From Marsupella aquatica (taxonomy: Eukaryota; Marchantiophyta), in assembly GCA_973895155.1 (NCBI GenBank), contig OZ316892.1, positions 1,550,001 to 1,614,000 on the forward strand: DNA of 64,000 bases, in the 5' to 3' direction. Position 1 is the stretch's first letter. Every line of letters starts with the position of its first letter. The notes below the pieces were generated by a model. It was not told the origin of the DNA and made no database searches. It saw only the letters and a program-made list of their open reading frames with translations. This document shows, piece after piece, positions 52,690 to 63,879 of this stretch. Made by a program: the position numbers and the translations under genes.

Positions 52690-53370
52690 AATTAGATTCA
52701 TTCTCAATGTTATTATATTCTAAAATGCGTCTAAGTGTTTAGCACAAAAGATTTATTGAAAGTTGAGTGAGACACAAGATCATGATTTTATGAATTTGTA
52801 TTGGTTTTGAATGAGCATCACATTGGTACATTTTGTCAAGTACCAAATAAATCATGAGTTAATTACCAATTTTTCTAGGTTTCCAATGAGCCTCAGATTG
52901 ACAAATTTTGTTAAATTCCAAATGAGTTTTTGAATTTCTTTGTCTTCCAATGTGTATGACAATAAGAAATTTTGATCATGAGTTCATGAATTCTTTTAGA
53001 TTTCCAACATTGAGTCCGACATTGACAAATTTCATGTCAAATTTTGTCACGATACTTAAGAGATCATGAGATTTTAATGTCTCTAGCTTCCTAATGTGTG
53101 ACGTTGGGAGTATTCGTCAAGAATTAGAGAGATCACGAGTATCCAAATTTCTCTAGCTTTCCAATGAACCTAACATTGATAGAGTTTGTCAAGTACTAAG
53201 AAGATGATGAGCTTCTAATTTTGCTTTAGCTATCCAATGAGTGTGACATTGAGAGATTTTGTCAAGACATTACTATAGAGGTCATGAATATCTAAATCTT
53301 GATTTTGAGCTTTCCAATGAATCCAACATTGACATATTCATCAAGTATTTAGTTTTACAATGTGAAGCCA
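52690..53370. repeat. Degenerate tandem array, unit about 70-75 bp
   Basis: AT-rich units built from GATCATGAGTTC, TTTCTTTAGCTTTCCAATGAG and GACATTGACAAATTTTGTCAAG repeat some eight times with many substitutions. No coding capacity. Confidence 0.75.
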
Positions 53371-53639
53371 AAAGGGTTCTAACTATGTACATTTCTATCG
53401 ATTGGTTTTTTTAAACTTGCAAACAATCAAAATATATACAAGGATTTTGATGTAAAACACTAATATATCATTGACAAACATCAAAATGATAACTTTATTA
53501 TACGGCTACAGTGAAAAAAATGATATCTCTTCCTTTGTATTCTGTTTTTTTACGCTTAATACTTATGGCATAGTGCCCCATAATTTACTCGAATATGGAC
53601 ACAAACATGAAAAGTCCCTTTTTGTTTTGCTGCTCTGTC

Positions 53640-54770
53640 CTGTTTGTCACCATCCTCGCTGATGTGGCGCACTTTTGTGAATGGGTTAATGAGCCTACTA
53701 GGATTATCCAAGGTGGCATTTCATTGGCCCATGGCACATGGCACATGGCAGACCCACATTGGTTCTTTGAAAATAACCTAGTCCCCCTTTCCCATACCTG
53801 GCCACCCTGTCCCATGTCAAGGTGGCCCAATACTCAAGCAGTGTTTGTGAGTATAAGCTGCAGCAAAAATCTAGCCAGTCACATAACTAGTTTAATTAGC
53901 AAAGTACCTCCAATTTTGTAAATGGCTTAATAATGTACCTCTACTACCATTATCCACCATGGCATTTCATGGATCCATGGCACCTGGCAGACCCACACTG
54001 CCTCTTTGCAAACCCTACCCCGCACCCATACCTGGTCACCTTGTCCAGTGCCAAAATAGCCTAATATCCAGGTAGTGTTCATGAGTATAATCTGCACCAA
54101 AAATCTAGCCAGTCACATGACTAGTTTAATTAGCAAACTACCTCCAATTTTGTAAATGGCTTAATAATATAGCTCTACTACCATTATCCACCATGGCATT
54201 TCACAGATCCATGGCACCTGGCAGACCCACACTGCCTCTTTGCAAACCCTAGTCCCCTGCACCCATACCTGGTCACCTTGTCCAGTGCAGTGTTCATGAG
54301 TAATATCTGCACCAAAAATCTAGCCAGTCACATAACTACCGGTAGTTTTAGCAAATTACCTCCAATTTGGTAAATGGGTTAATAATATAGCTGCACTAAC
54401 ATTATCCACGGTGGCATGTCATTGGTCTATGGCACCTGGCAGACCCACATTGGGTCTTTGCAAACCCAAGTCCCCCACTCCCGTACCTAGTCACCTTGTC
54501 ACATGCCAGAATGGCCCAATATCCAGCAGTGTTCATGGTTATAGTCTGCAGCAAAAATTCAGCCAGTCACATAACTAGTTTAATTAGCAAACTACTGTAC
54601 CTCCCATTTTGTAAATTGCTTAATAATGTAGCTCCACTCCCATTATCCACGGTGGCATGTCATTCGTCCATGGCACCTGGCAGACCCACATTGGGTCTCT
54701 GCAAACCCTAGTCCCCCAGTCCCGTACCTGGTCAGCCTGTCCCTTGCCAGGGTGGCCCAATGTCCCTTCA
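53640..54770. repeat. Tandem array, unit about 217-242 bp, four to five copies
   Basis: CAGACCCACA(C/T)TG marks successive units near 53750, 53989, 54222, 54439 and 54681. Other marks are AATCTAGCCAGTCACATAACTA, split over units, and ATTATCCACCATGGCAT. Units are clearly related over their full length. Confidence 0.88.
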
Positions 54771-55418
54771 GAGATTTGAAAAAGAAAAGCGTTGAGTGAT
54801 GGGTTCGCCAGAAAAAGAGTGCCCCAGAAAAAGCCAGGCTACTTAAATCGACGTGGCAAACTCGTCCCGTTTGACACATCGAGAGCCCAGAAGTTTCTGG
54901 TGATGGCGGAACTCTACTCTGTACAGTAGTAGCAGTAGTAGAGAGCCTCTTCCCACACTTCCCTCCTCTGCCCACGCGACATCGTTCTCCTCTGCCTTTC
55001 TCCTTCAATCGATCTCCTTCAATCGATTTGGTGGCCTTTGGTGGCAAGGCCCACCCCTTTCAATCGACCGAGAGCAGCTTTTTCGATTGATCGAGAGCTT
55101 GAGCTTTGAGCTTTGAGCTTTGAGCTTGATCCGTCTGGTGACGGCGTAGCTGAGAGGCATTTCTCTCTCTTGGGCACGGGCACGGAACAACAAGAGCAGA
55201 GACAGAGAGCGAGAGAGGGAGGAGAGCGCGCGAGCGGAGGGAGCAGTAGGAGCTTCGGTACGGGAGTACTCGTGACCAGAGAGAATTGCCTAGGTGGGAA
55301 CTGGGAAGGGATGGAGCAGACTACGGTCGGAGTGAAGTTGATAATGGACGTGGACTCGTTTCAATAGCCGCGAAGTCAGGTACCGCCGGAGGGCAGGTAG
55401 AAGGGAATCGATGCGAGA
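54771..55418. other. Upstream region of the bZIP gene
   Basis: GA-rich leader (AGCGAGAGAGGGAGGAGAGC near 55210). GAGCTTTGAGCTTTGAGCTT is a short triplet repeat at about 55096-55125. An 84-codon open stretch at 55113-55367 closes before the bZIP and I do not regard it as coding. Confidence 0.45.
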
Positions 55419-55748
55419 ATGGATGAGCGGGAGGCGAAGCGCCAGCGGAGAAAGCAATCCAACAGGGAGTCGGCCAGGCGGTCGCGTCTTCGCAAGCAGG
55501 CTGAATGCGATGAGCTGGGAAATCGGGTGCACGAACTGTCCATGGAGAACATGGCTCTGAGGAGGGAGCTCACCAATCTGGCTGAGGATAACAAGAAGCT
55601 GATGTCGGACCACTTGGCGTTACTTGAAGAGCTTCGAAAGTACCGACCTGATGTCAACAAATGCAAGGAGGAGGCCACAATTCAATCAGGCGACACGAAA
55701 AAAGCGGCAGGCGACACCAAGAAGGCGGAAGACGAATGTGATAAGTAG
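55419..55748 (+). CDS. bZIP transcription factor, GBF-like (group G) without the N-terminal domain
   Basis: 109 residues. The basic region RQRRKQSNRESARRSRLRKQ has the invariant N-x7-R spacing and the wording of G-box-binding factors. It is followed by a zipper with leucines/hydrophobics every seven residues (AECDELGNRVHELSMENMAL, RRELTNLAEDNKKLMSDHLA) and a short Lys/Asp-rich tail (DTKKAAGDTKKAEDECDK). It should dimerise and bind ACGT-core sites in the nucleus. An in-frame TAG 21 bp upstream supports the start. GBF proteins normally carry a proline-rich MFMR region and many introns; here both are absent. This suggests a truncated or retrocopied derivative that could act as a dominant competitor. 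Confidence 0.85.
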   Translation: MDEREAKRQRRKQSNRESARRSRLRKQAECDELGNRVHELSMENMALRRELTNLAEDNKKLMSDHLALLEELRKYRPDVNKCKEEATIQSGDTKKAAGDTKKAEDECDK

Positions 55749-57312
55749 AACAGGCCGGCCCGCCTAAGCAAAAACCTCCTGTGTCTTTTCAGCGATTAGC
55801 ATTTCTGCGTGAAGTGGACTATTTTGCCAACAAACAATACGGCGGAGGTGGGTGAGGACTGAAAGAGGATAGTGAGCAACGAGTGTACATAGCACGTTGA
55901 AGATAGTGAGCAAAGACTATAGGATGATGGCGTGTTGAGGATTGCGCGCAAAGACTGTACAAAATTTGTTGAGCTACGCACATGTTGAAGACGTGCGCAA
56001 AGACTGCACCAAATTTGTTGGGCTATGTACATTTTTATCGATTCACCTCATTCTAGAATCAGCTGTTCGTTCTCAAATGCTAGTTTGGTGCTAATTATCA
56101 ATTCCTATCACGCGGGATGAAATTGCTAGAGTGATGAGAAGTTGAAGTGTCGATGCAAAACGTTACATCCAGTAGTCATGCTTGTAGTTGTCTATCCAAG
56201 GTGTTCAGTAGTTTTCAAAGGGTATTAGCAAGGATACATTGAAAGTATTTCAAAACTGGCATTCAGTTGGATGTATTTACAGCAAGGGTATATTTGAAGC
56301 TCTCGAAGAATGTGTTTATAGTTAGATACCGGGGTGGATAGTTAATTGGACGCTAATTGTGCGACCATGAAGCGCAATGTAGGTGAGAGGGAAATTCCTG
56401 AGACCATTGCCATCGAGTTTGGTCCATCCAGTAGCATAATCACTTCAAACCATCAAGAAATAAGAAGAAACTGTATCATTTGGTTGGATAAATTTACAGC
56501 AAGGGTATAATTGAAGCTGTAGAGCTCTGGAAGAACACGTTTCTAGTCGGATACCTGGATGGATAGTTAATTGGACGCTAGTTGTACCACCATGAAGCGC
56601 AATGTAGGGTGAGAAGGAAATTTGATACTACTGCATGGATTAATCTCGTTCCCATGATTCCAGCTTCACTGAGCAACAGGGAAACTTTCAAATTACTTAC
56701 CTGCCTCCCATTATCCTGGGCCACTACTTCCCAAGCACCTTTCGTTCTTGCCAAATCATCTTCTCAGGACTTCTTGTTCGAAGTCCTTCCAAGATTGTTT
56801 GTTCGACAGCAATCCTATTGTAATAATAGGTCCCACAGAAATCAACAGCTAAAAGTCAACGCAGAAACCTCTCACGCTACTGTGACAACACGAAATGCAC
56901 TGTAATCTACTTCTGAGACGGAGGCAACGATAGGCAGCAAATTGTTAAACCTATCTTCTCTTGACAAGAGACAAAAATGCTGTGCGGCACACCGTATCCC
57001 GACTCAGGATCATTCAACGACCACTGAAGTCCATCGGCTCTTAACATTGGAACACATGTAGCCATGCAAAACAGTTGAAGGGGCAGAGAGCAAAAATTGT
57101 TTTGGCACCTTCCACAATAATCAACGGTCGCAAGAATGCGAGCTGCCACTGATAATAAATATTTACAAAGTACAAGAATTGTGAAACACGGTATTGATGC
57201 TCCAATATGACTTTTCTTAGGCCAGGGAGCTCTTACTTTCAAGAATGTGCGGATAACAGCCCTGATTGCACTGCATCGTTCATTGTACTCACTCATTTCA
57301 ACGGAGCAGAAC
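55749..57312. repeat. Intergenic with a 140-bp direct repeat
   Basis: 56270-56400 and 56485-56625 are direct copies (TTTACAGCAAGGGTATA, GGATGGATAGTTAATTGGACGCTA, split, and CATGAAGCGCAATGTAGG), about 80 percent alike. Shorter repeats of GTGCGCAAAGACTG(C/T)AC lie at 55940-56010. No gene recognised. Confidence 0.65.
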
Positions 57313-58899
57313 TCACATACGAACGTGTGCTGGAATACTTCTGTGGTCAGCTACTTCTGTAATGGAGGCATTTTCTGGATTCGTCCGCCCTTGGTCTACT
57401 GACGACCCATTGACTGCTGCACTTTCAGGTTTCCTCCAACCTTGATCTACTAGTGATCCTGTACCTGCAGGAAATATCTTGTCCGTCCCAGTTTCATCTA
57501 CCCGTCTATCCCTAAATCGAGCAAAAAACTCGTCATCCGAAGACTTCAACATATTCCGCAATGAAATGTGGATATTCTTTCTCGATAAGAGCTCATGTCG
57601 TGGTCGGATCCTGTAATCGAGGCTGTAGCCAAAATACTGTGGGAATGATTTCAAATGACCCACATCACGACCCATGACATTGACCAAATATTCATACTTC
57701 GGTTGGAGATTCTGCTCCACCCCATAATTGAAAATTGCTGGGAAACGCACTACCATGGTTACCGCTTCACTATGTGACATTCCCAAAGTCTGAAGAAACT
57801 CTAGCTTAGGGAGGAGCTTACTTTGAATGCCGAAGGTCAAAATAGTGGCATTGTTGGAGACCAAAGAGTCCATGGAAGTGAAGCCGAGTCCTTCCAGATA
57901 ATGCATTGTAGGCCGAAGTTGGCTGTCAACACTGGCAACCAACAACCTTGGACACCGGATGATCACTTTCCTCAAATCCACTTTGCGAAGTCCCACTTCT
58001 TTGAGCAGGAATTTCACTGCAGGGCGGAGATGATTCTTAACGCTTAGCTCAAGAATTTGGGGGGTCATCGACAAGATTCTCCCCAAGTCCTTTCTCCTCA
58101 GCCCACAGAACTCGAGATGGTCAATAACGGATTTTAATTTGTCTAAACTAATATTTACAATAGAAGGACACACCGCCAAAACTTTGCCTGTATCCACATC
58201 CACACTTTCCAATAACAAAATCTTCTCCTCGAGCTGACGAACATGATCAGAATTATATGACAAATCCACCGCCTTCTGTTGAATCTCGGGAGATACTGGC
58301 AAGCCTTCCAAGGACAAACGCCATTTTTGTTTCTTTCCATTCACTTCCTTAGTCTCCCCTCTAGTTTCCTCTCTCCGAATGTTTGACACCGGCCCAGCTT
58401 CCTCCTCATGATCGTCATGATGCGTCAAAAAATCTTTTTTGTCCTTGGGTACCCTTAAAGGGGCACAAGTCACTATTGCATTCAAAAACCTTTCTTCACT
58501 CTGAATCCTAGCAGGGTTCAATGCTATGTCATTCGCCTCAAGGGCAGGGGTATTGGCATATGATACAGGAGCCAAGGCTAACCCTGGAGGTAAGGCATCT
58601 CTAGCAGCACCTCTGATCTGCTGATTCAGCCCAAGCTTGCACCTTCTTGAGGAGTACGATCTCCGTACCCTTGAGCTAAGATTGGGCACCCACTTCTGCT
58701 GTCTAAAAACCATACTAAGCTCCACATCGTGTAAATAGGAGCTTTGGTTCCAAATTCTCGTGACCATTGCTCCACTTGCCCTGCGAATTCTGACATGACG
58801 CCCACGACTTCCCCCCGAGCCAGTAATTTCCGCTTCGTTCAAATGGCTATAGGTATTTGACCTCCAGCACTGCTCAAACTGGAGAGGAAGCGTCAGCAT
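57313..58899 (-). CDS. mTERF-domain protein, plastid or mitochondrial
   Basis: 528 residues, intronless, start at 58899. After a Ser/Arg-rich leader like a transit peptide and a long low-complexity stretch come the mTERF helical repeats. These include LEFCGLRRKDLGRILSMTPQ, EVGLRKVDLRKVIIRCPRLL, LGMSHSEAVTMVVRFPAIFN and FPQYFGYSLDYRIRPRHELL, each with the repeat's G/L-x3-P pattern. They form a superhelix that binds nucleic acid. Plant mTERFs act in organelle transcription, splicing and ribosome assembly. The signature FGYSLDYRIRPRHELL and the SLRNMLKSSDDEF end are common in plastid members. I cannot assign a numbered subfamily. A Lys/Thr/Ser-rich tail after the domain is unusual in having NGSSVDQG repeated twice. 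Confidence 0.92.
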   Translation of the reverse strand: MLTLPLQFEQCWRSNTYSHLNEAEITGSGGSRGRHVRIRRASGAMVTRIWNQSSYLHDVELSMVFRQQKWVPNLSSRVRRSYSSRRCKLGLNQQIRGAARDALPPGLALAPVSYANTPALEANDIALNPARIQSEERFLNAIVTCAPLRVPKDKKDFLTHHDDHEEEAGPVSNIRREETRGETKEVNGKKQKWRLSLEGLPVSPEIQQKAVDLSYNSDHVRQLEEKILLLESVDVDTGKVLAVCPSIVNISLDKLKSVIDHLEFCGLRRKDLGRILSMTPQILELSVKNHLRPAVKFLLKEVGLRKVDLRKVIIRCPRLLVASVDSQLRPTMHYLEGLGFTSMDSLVSNNATILTFGIQSKLLPKLEFLQTLGMSHSEAVTMVVRFPAIFNYGVEQNLQPKYEYLVNVMGRDVGHLKSFPQYFGYSLDYRIRPRHELLSRKNIHISLRNMLKSSDDEFFARFRDRRVDETGTDKIFPAGTGSLVDQGWRKPESAAVNGSSVDQGRTNPENASITEVADHRSIPAHVRM

Positions 58900-60170
58900 G
58901 TTTCTAGCTCCCCGCCAGCTTTAGGGTTCGCCTTCTCATCATCTGCATTTCATGCTTCATACGTCTCCACGATCCTCAACTTCTCCATCACGGCCGAATC
59001 TCCCCTCCTAGTCTCAGATTTCACTTATAAATCTGTATACGATTCAAATCGACAGAAATCGACCCGATCATTCCGTATAATGGTGATACGAGCGCGGACG
59101 AACCATTCGACTTTATGGGCGGCTGATTGGCCGCGCAGTGGCCTTGATCTCACTAAAGGCAGGGATCACCGGACTACAACCCTTAATCCTGGCCGAAGAT
59201 TGCACATATTTGCTCATCACGCAAGTGTCTTTCCTCGCTCTTCCCGGACATGAGCATAATTGCACTGCTATGAGTCCCACGGCTGCAACCACAGCGTATC
59301 AAAACAGTACATGAAACCGAACCCCAGGGTACAAAAACCGCCAAACCAGCTCAAGTCTCGAACCTTCTCCTCATCTGGCAAATCACTCAATCAAACCAAT
59401 CAAAAGAATCCTTGCAGCAGGTCAAGGGCAAGGAACGGGCACCCACCACCTGCTCAACCGTCGGGAGAAGAAGGAAACGATGATCTCAGGGTAACCGTCC
59501 ACCCAATTGCAAATGTGGAGGGAGGAGCCATCCACAGAGCAGCTCGGTGTCGCTGCCTAGCGGCTGCTGTGGCATGTGTAGCAGAGGGCACTGGTGAGCT
59601 TCCTGCCTACTGTAACTTTGGCCAATCAATCAATCAAAAGAATCCATGCCGCAGTTCATGGGCAGAAACACCCAAAACAGCTCAAATCTCGAGCATCCTA
59701 GCTTTCTCCTGGTATGGCGAATCAATCAACAAAATCCCTGCAGCAGTTCATCAGCGCAAAATCAACCAACACAGCTTGAATCTCGAGCTCTCTAGCTTTC
59801 TCCTCGTGGGGCAATCAACCAATAGAACCACTGCGGCAGTGCATGAGCCAAAGCACCCAAAACAGCTCAACTCTCAAACTTCCTCCATATGCGGTGCTTC
59901 AGTCAACAGATCAATCACTGCCGCTGGTCATTAGCAACCCACGGTAGCACGGTGCAATTGGTGTGGGAGAAGGAGCGACAGGAAGGGAGGAAACGAGAGG
60001 AGAGACTGGCGATTGCATTACACTGCTCGAGTCTTCCTCTTTTGTGGCCTAGAGGTCTAGCGAAACGTGCCTTCCAATTGGAAAGCAGAATGCAGATTGT
60101 GCAGATTCCATCCATTCCAAAGATCTGCTCTAGCACCTGCCCACCCGGACCCCCACCCAATGGGTGAGTT
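58900..60170. repeat. mTERF upstream region with degenerate ~110-bp tandem repeats
   Basis: Between 59340 and 59930 units built from CAATCAATCAA(A/C), GCAGCAGTTCATG, CACCCAAAACAGCTCAA and TCTCGAGC...TAGCTTTCTCCT recur four to five times. Open plus-strand stretches here follow the repeat and are not likely genes. The mTERF promoter should lie just after 58900. Confidence 0.65.
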
Positions 60171-62089
60171 GTCCACACCAGGTACAGTCCCATCCCAAAA
60201 CGAAGGCCCTAGTCCCAACCCAAAAGAAGGCCCTAGTCTAAACCCAAAAGAAGGCCATGGTTTGAACTCACTCATTGATCAACCAAAATATGCTAAGAGC
60301 ACTCCCACTGGCCCGCCAGCAGATCCGGTAGGGAGCAAGGACAGAGGGGACAGTTTGAAAACCTCATTTGTGCCCCTGCCCGGGCGCACAAGCTTACAAG
60401 CTCCAAAGATTTGTTGTCCTTGGCAGGGAGTTTTTTCCTCGTAAGGCTGGCAGTCCTAAGTTCCACAATGTAGCCAAGACCAATCTACAACCCAAATTGG
60501 CCCTCTTACCTTTGATCAAACATGTGTGTAACATTTAAACCACGGCTGGCAGTTTTTGGTGAGTGTGAAAGGCTGGGAAGCTTGTCGGACCCATCACGAA
60601 CTCCAATACAGAGGGGTCTCACGGGCTCGCTAAAGTCCCCAATGGTTGGGCTGTTCGGTGCACAATGGTGGAGATGCTTAAAAGGTAATATCACTTGGGT
60701 TAGGGACTTTCCCTCACTGTGGTTTGCACCCACGTCCTGACTGTGGGTCAACAAATACAACATGCTAACACACTTGCCTATCACACAAGATGGGTTAGTC
60801 CATTGACCCTGGCAAAGTCCTTTGCAGTCACTGTGAACTTCAAATTTGACAATAGTTTGCGACACCCGGGCATGAGGTTAGTGAACTCATAAAAATCTGG
60901 ACTGCTTCTGGTTCTTTCTGGCTTGGCAAGAAACCCTGACTTGGTACATGAGAGCTGCAATACTGAAACTGAAGATCTTTGATTGTAGGTGCGACCTAGC
61001 ATTATTCTAGTGGCAAAACTTTGCTAGGTTTCTTGTCTTCCCTCAGCCAGTTTCCCACCTAGCCACATACCCCAACAGCCAAAATCTTACAATTATCCTC
61101 AAATGTGGGGAGATCTAACGGTCAAAATTTAATCTAGTTAAATTAGCTAATAAACATTCCTCGTATCTTCTTCTTCTCCACCCTGCCCTGAAAGCAGAAA
61201 CCTTGAAAATTACGCCTATGTGGCCTTCCCGACGCAGCAGCCAGAATCTTACAAGTATCCTCAAATCTAGGGAGATCTGACAGTCAAAAATTAATCTAGT
61301 AAAAATAGAAAATGAACAATTGTACTGTAGTATCTTCTCGTTCTCCACCCTGCCCAAAAAGCAAAAACCTCAAAAATGACGCCTACCCGGCCTTCCCCAC
61401 TCAAATGTACCAAAAACTAAAGACGCAAATCATGACCATGTGGCCCCATCCCGTCAAGGAGTCCCTTATCCACAAGCTAAAGACTGTAGTGATTGCCATG
61501 GACCCACCCCATCCAACCCAGCTAAGATACACCCACTTTGGTGTCGTAATCCAGTTCTTTATCAAACAACAACAAGGGGTTTTGAGCGTGACCATGCCCA
61601 ATGATACATACAAAGCATATACGGCACAAAATGTGTCTCTTGGTCCAAGGGCAAGAACGTCATCTGCCTTGTAAAGATATGCTTCTTCTTCTTCTTCTTC
61701 TTCTTTTCTTTCTTTTATTTTGTTTTGTTATTTATGTATGTATGTATGTATGTATTTGGGGGGGTTGAGTTATGTTGGGAAGATTGCAGTATCATTTCTT
61801 GAAGGGGCCAACAGTAATGGAACATTCACACACGTAAGGAAGGCATCAAAGTTAATTGAGACAAAAATAAATTCACTAGAGAGGCGAGTTCATAAAACAA
61901 AAAGGCACACAAAAAGAGTGGTTATTGATACAGTAAAGTTCTGTTTAAAGGGCATCAATGCCCCCAAAAACTTGAACTTCAATTTTGAGTTTTGATGGGC
62001 TATTATTGCCCATAATACTCCTGAAACAGGGCCTTATTACACTTACACCACCACTGGCCATATATGCGGGGAAGTGTCCAAGACTTCCG
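60171..62089. repeat. Intergenic with several short repeats
   Basis: 60195-60255: three units of about 24 bp (CCCAAAAGAAGGCC(C/A)TAGT). 61077-61410: a tandem duplication of about 170 bp (CAGAATCTTACAAGTATCCT, GGGAGATCT, TTCTCCACCCTGCCC). 61681-61704: TTC microsatellite. 61733-61757: ATGT microsatellite. No gene recognised. Confidence 0.7.
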
Positions 62090-62447
62090 TGTCATGCCGA
62101 GGGACAGTGCCTCTTATGCACATCGGCATGTCCCTCGCCTGCCCGCTAGGTATGTAGTTAGGGCTAGTGTACTACCTGAGTTAGCGACATGTTCTTGTAG
62201 CAAGTCTGGGCCGTTCTTGAAGCAAATGTGCTTGTTAGTGTGACGCCAGGACTTTGCTTGCTTAGGGCATGTCTTTCTTTGTGGGTTTCCAGTTCTTCTT
62301 GAATCGCTGTTGACAGAGCTCAGACAGTGCTCGTCGGTTCCGTACACGGGATTCACACAGTGATTCGTTAGATGCTCCCGGCCGATCTTGGCATCCCGCC
62401 GGTTGTCGATTCGATTTCAGTACAATTGTTTCTCTTACGCCTTTTAT
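62090..62447 (+). repeat. Block A1 of the second gypsy element
   Basis: 358 bp, same ends as blocks A1 and A2 of the first element, with a handful of differences including a one-base loss in the T run (GGGTTTCC for GGGTTTTTC). Confidence 0.93.
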
Positions 62448-63879
62448 TCAAGAAGAACTGTGTGGTGAGAGGAAGAAGATAGGAGACATTCTCGTTTCAG
62501 CTGCTTAAGTTGGTACATACAATTTCCGTCGAAGCCGGTGCAATTTCTTTGAGCAGCATAGGAATGGCGGGTTAAGAGTTATGGGTTTTAATGTAGTGCT
62601 ATGTGTATAAGTATACACATAACATCGCCGTTTGAGTCCGTGCTTTGTTCCCGGCTACATTTGTGACCCCTTTCTGCTATGTGCTCCTTCTTACTGTCAC
62701 TGCCGCTTGCTGCCTCGACTGCTTTTGGGGTCATTTTTGCATTCCCGGCCACGGCTGCCGGCGAGTTTCCCTTGACTACCGCGCGATCACCTCGCGACTA
62801 CCTCCCGAGCGCACAGAGCCACGGGTCCGTTTGCTTTTTGCCTTTTTCCGGTCGCGACCTGCTGCCACCCAATTTTTCTTCCCGGCCATCGTTTCTTCTC
62901 GACTTCTCGCCTTCCCTCGCAGTTATTGTCGCGAGCTTGGGCCCTGGGTATACACATGCGGGGCTCATCATTGCCCCTGGGTCACGCATAGGGCCGTGCG
63001 CCCTCCCTTCGGCATTTTTTTTCTTCCTCCCTCGCTTGTTGCCAGCAATTACACAGTAGGGAAGGGGGATTAAGTTTAGGCATAAGCATGGAGAGGGCAC
63101 GAGGCCCTATTCTGCATTAAAGCAGGGGCAGGGGGGAGCCAAGTACAAGCGAAAGCAGGAAGGAGGGGGACCGAGTGTTAGGAGAGGGCATGCAGCCCTA
63201 TGTTGCATTAAAGGCCCTAAGCAACATTGAAGCAGGGGAGTACATTCGACTCCTCTCACAGGAGTCTTTTGCAGGGCACGAAGCCCATAAAGCAGCATTA
63301 AAGAGGGAGGAGGGGGAGTACACTCGACTCCCTTCCCTTCGGGTACACTGTCACCAGGGCACGAGGCCCAATTTCATTAAGGAGGGGAGGGGGAGCTCGT
63401 AGCTTCCCTTCGGAAGCTCTTAAGGTGGGGCACGAAGCCCTATGGGGGGGCTCATGCCATTAAAGAGGGCCCGGTTTGGCCCGGTTTCTTTCGCCTCGCC
63501 TCCCGCATGTCTCTCTTTTCTTTCAGCCGTCGTCTTTCCTCCCGCCTCACAACGACCTGCATAGGGCCTCCATGGGCTGTGCATAGGGCGCCGTGCCCTG
63601 GGTGTGTTTACACACTCGGCCGGTTCCTGTGAGGACGATTTTGCTGCTGACGCGCGCCTGGCCTCTTTTCTGTCGAGCTTGCCAGTTCCCGGGTCCACAT
63701 CGGGCCCCGACATATACACTTAACGGGGTCCCATGTTTATACACTTAATTAAAGGGGCGCCCAATGTCTTCACGTTTTTAAGGGTCCTTTTTCTCTGACG
63801 GATTTTCGACGTTGACGGTTCTTCAACGTATTTACACATTTGGTACATTACCTGAGTACATCGGGTACTGCCACACAGC

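Noticed and set aside
59260-59934. 224-codon plus-strand frame upstream of mTERF
   Set aside because: It runs through a degenerate tandem repeat with no recognisable domain; Asn/Gln/Ser-rich wording follows from the repeat.
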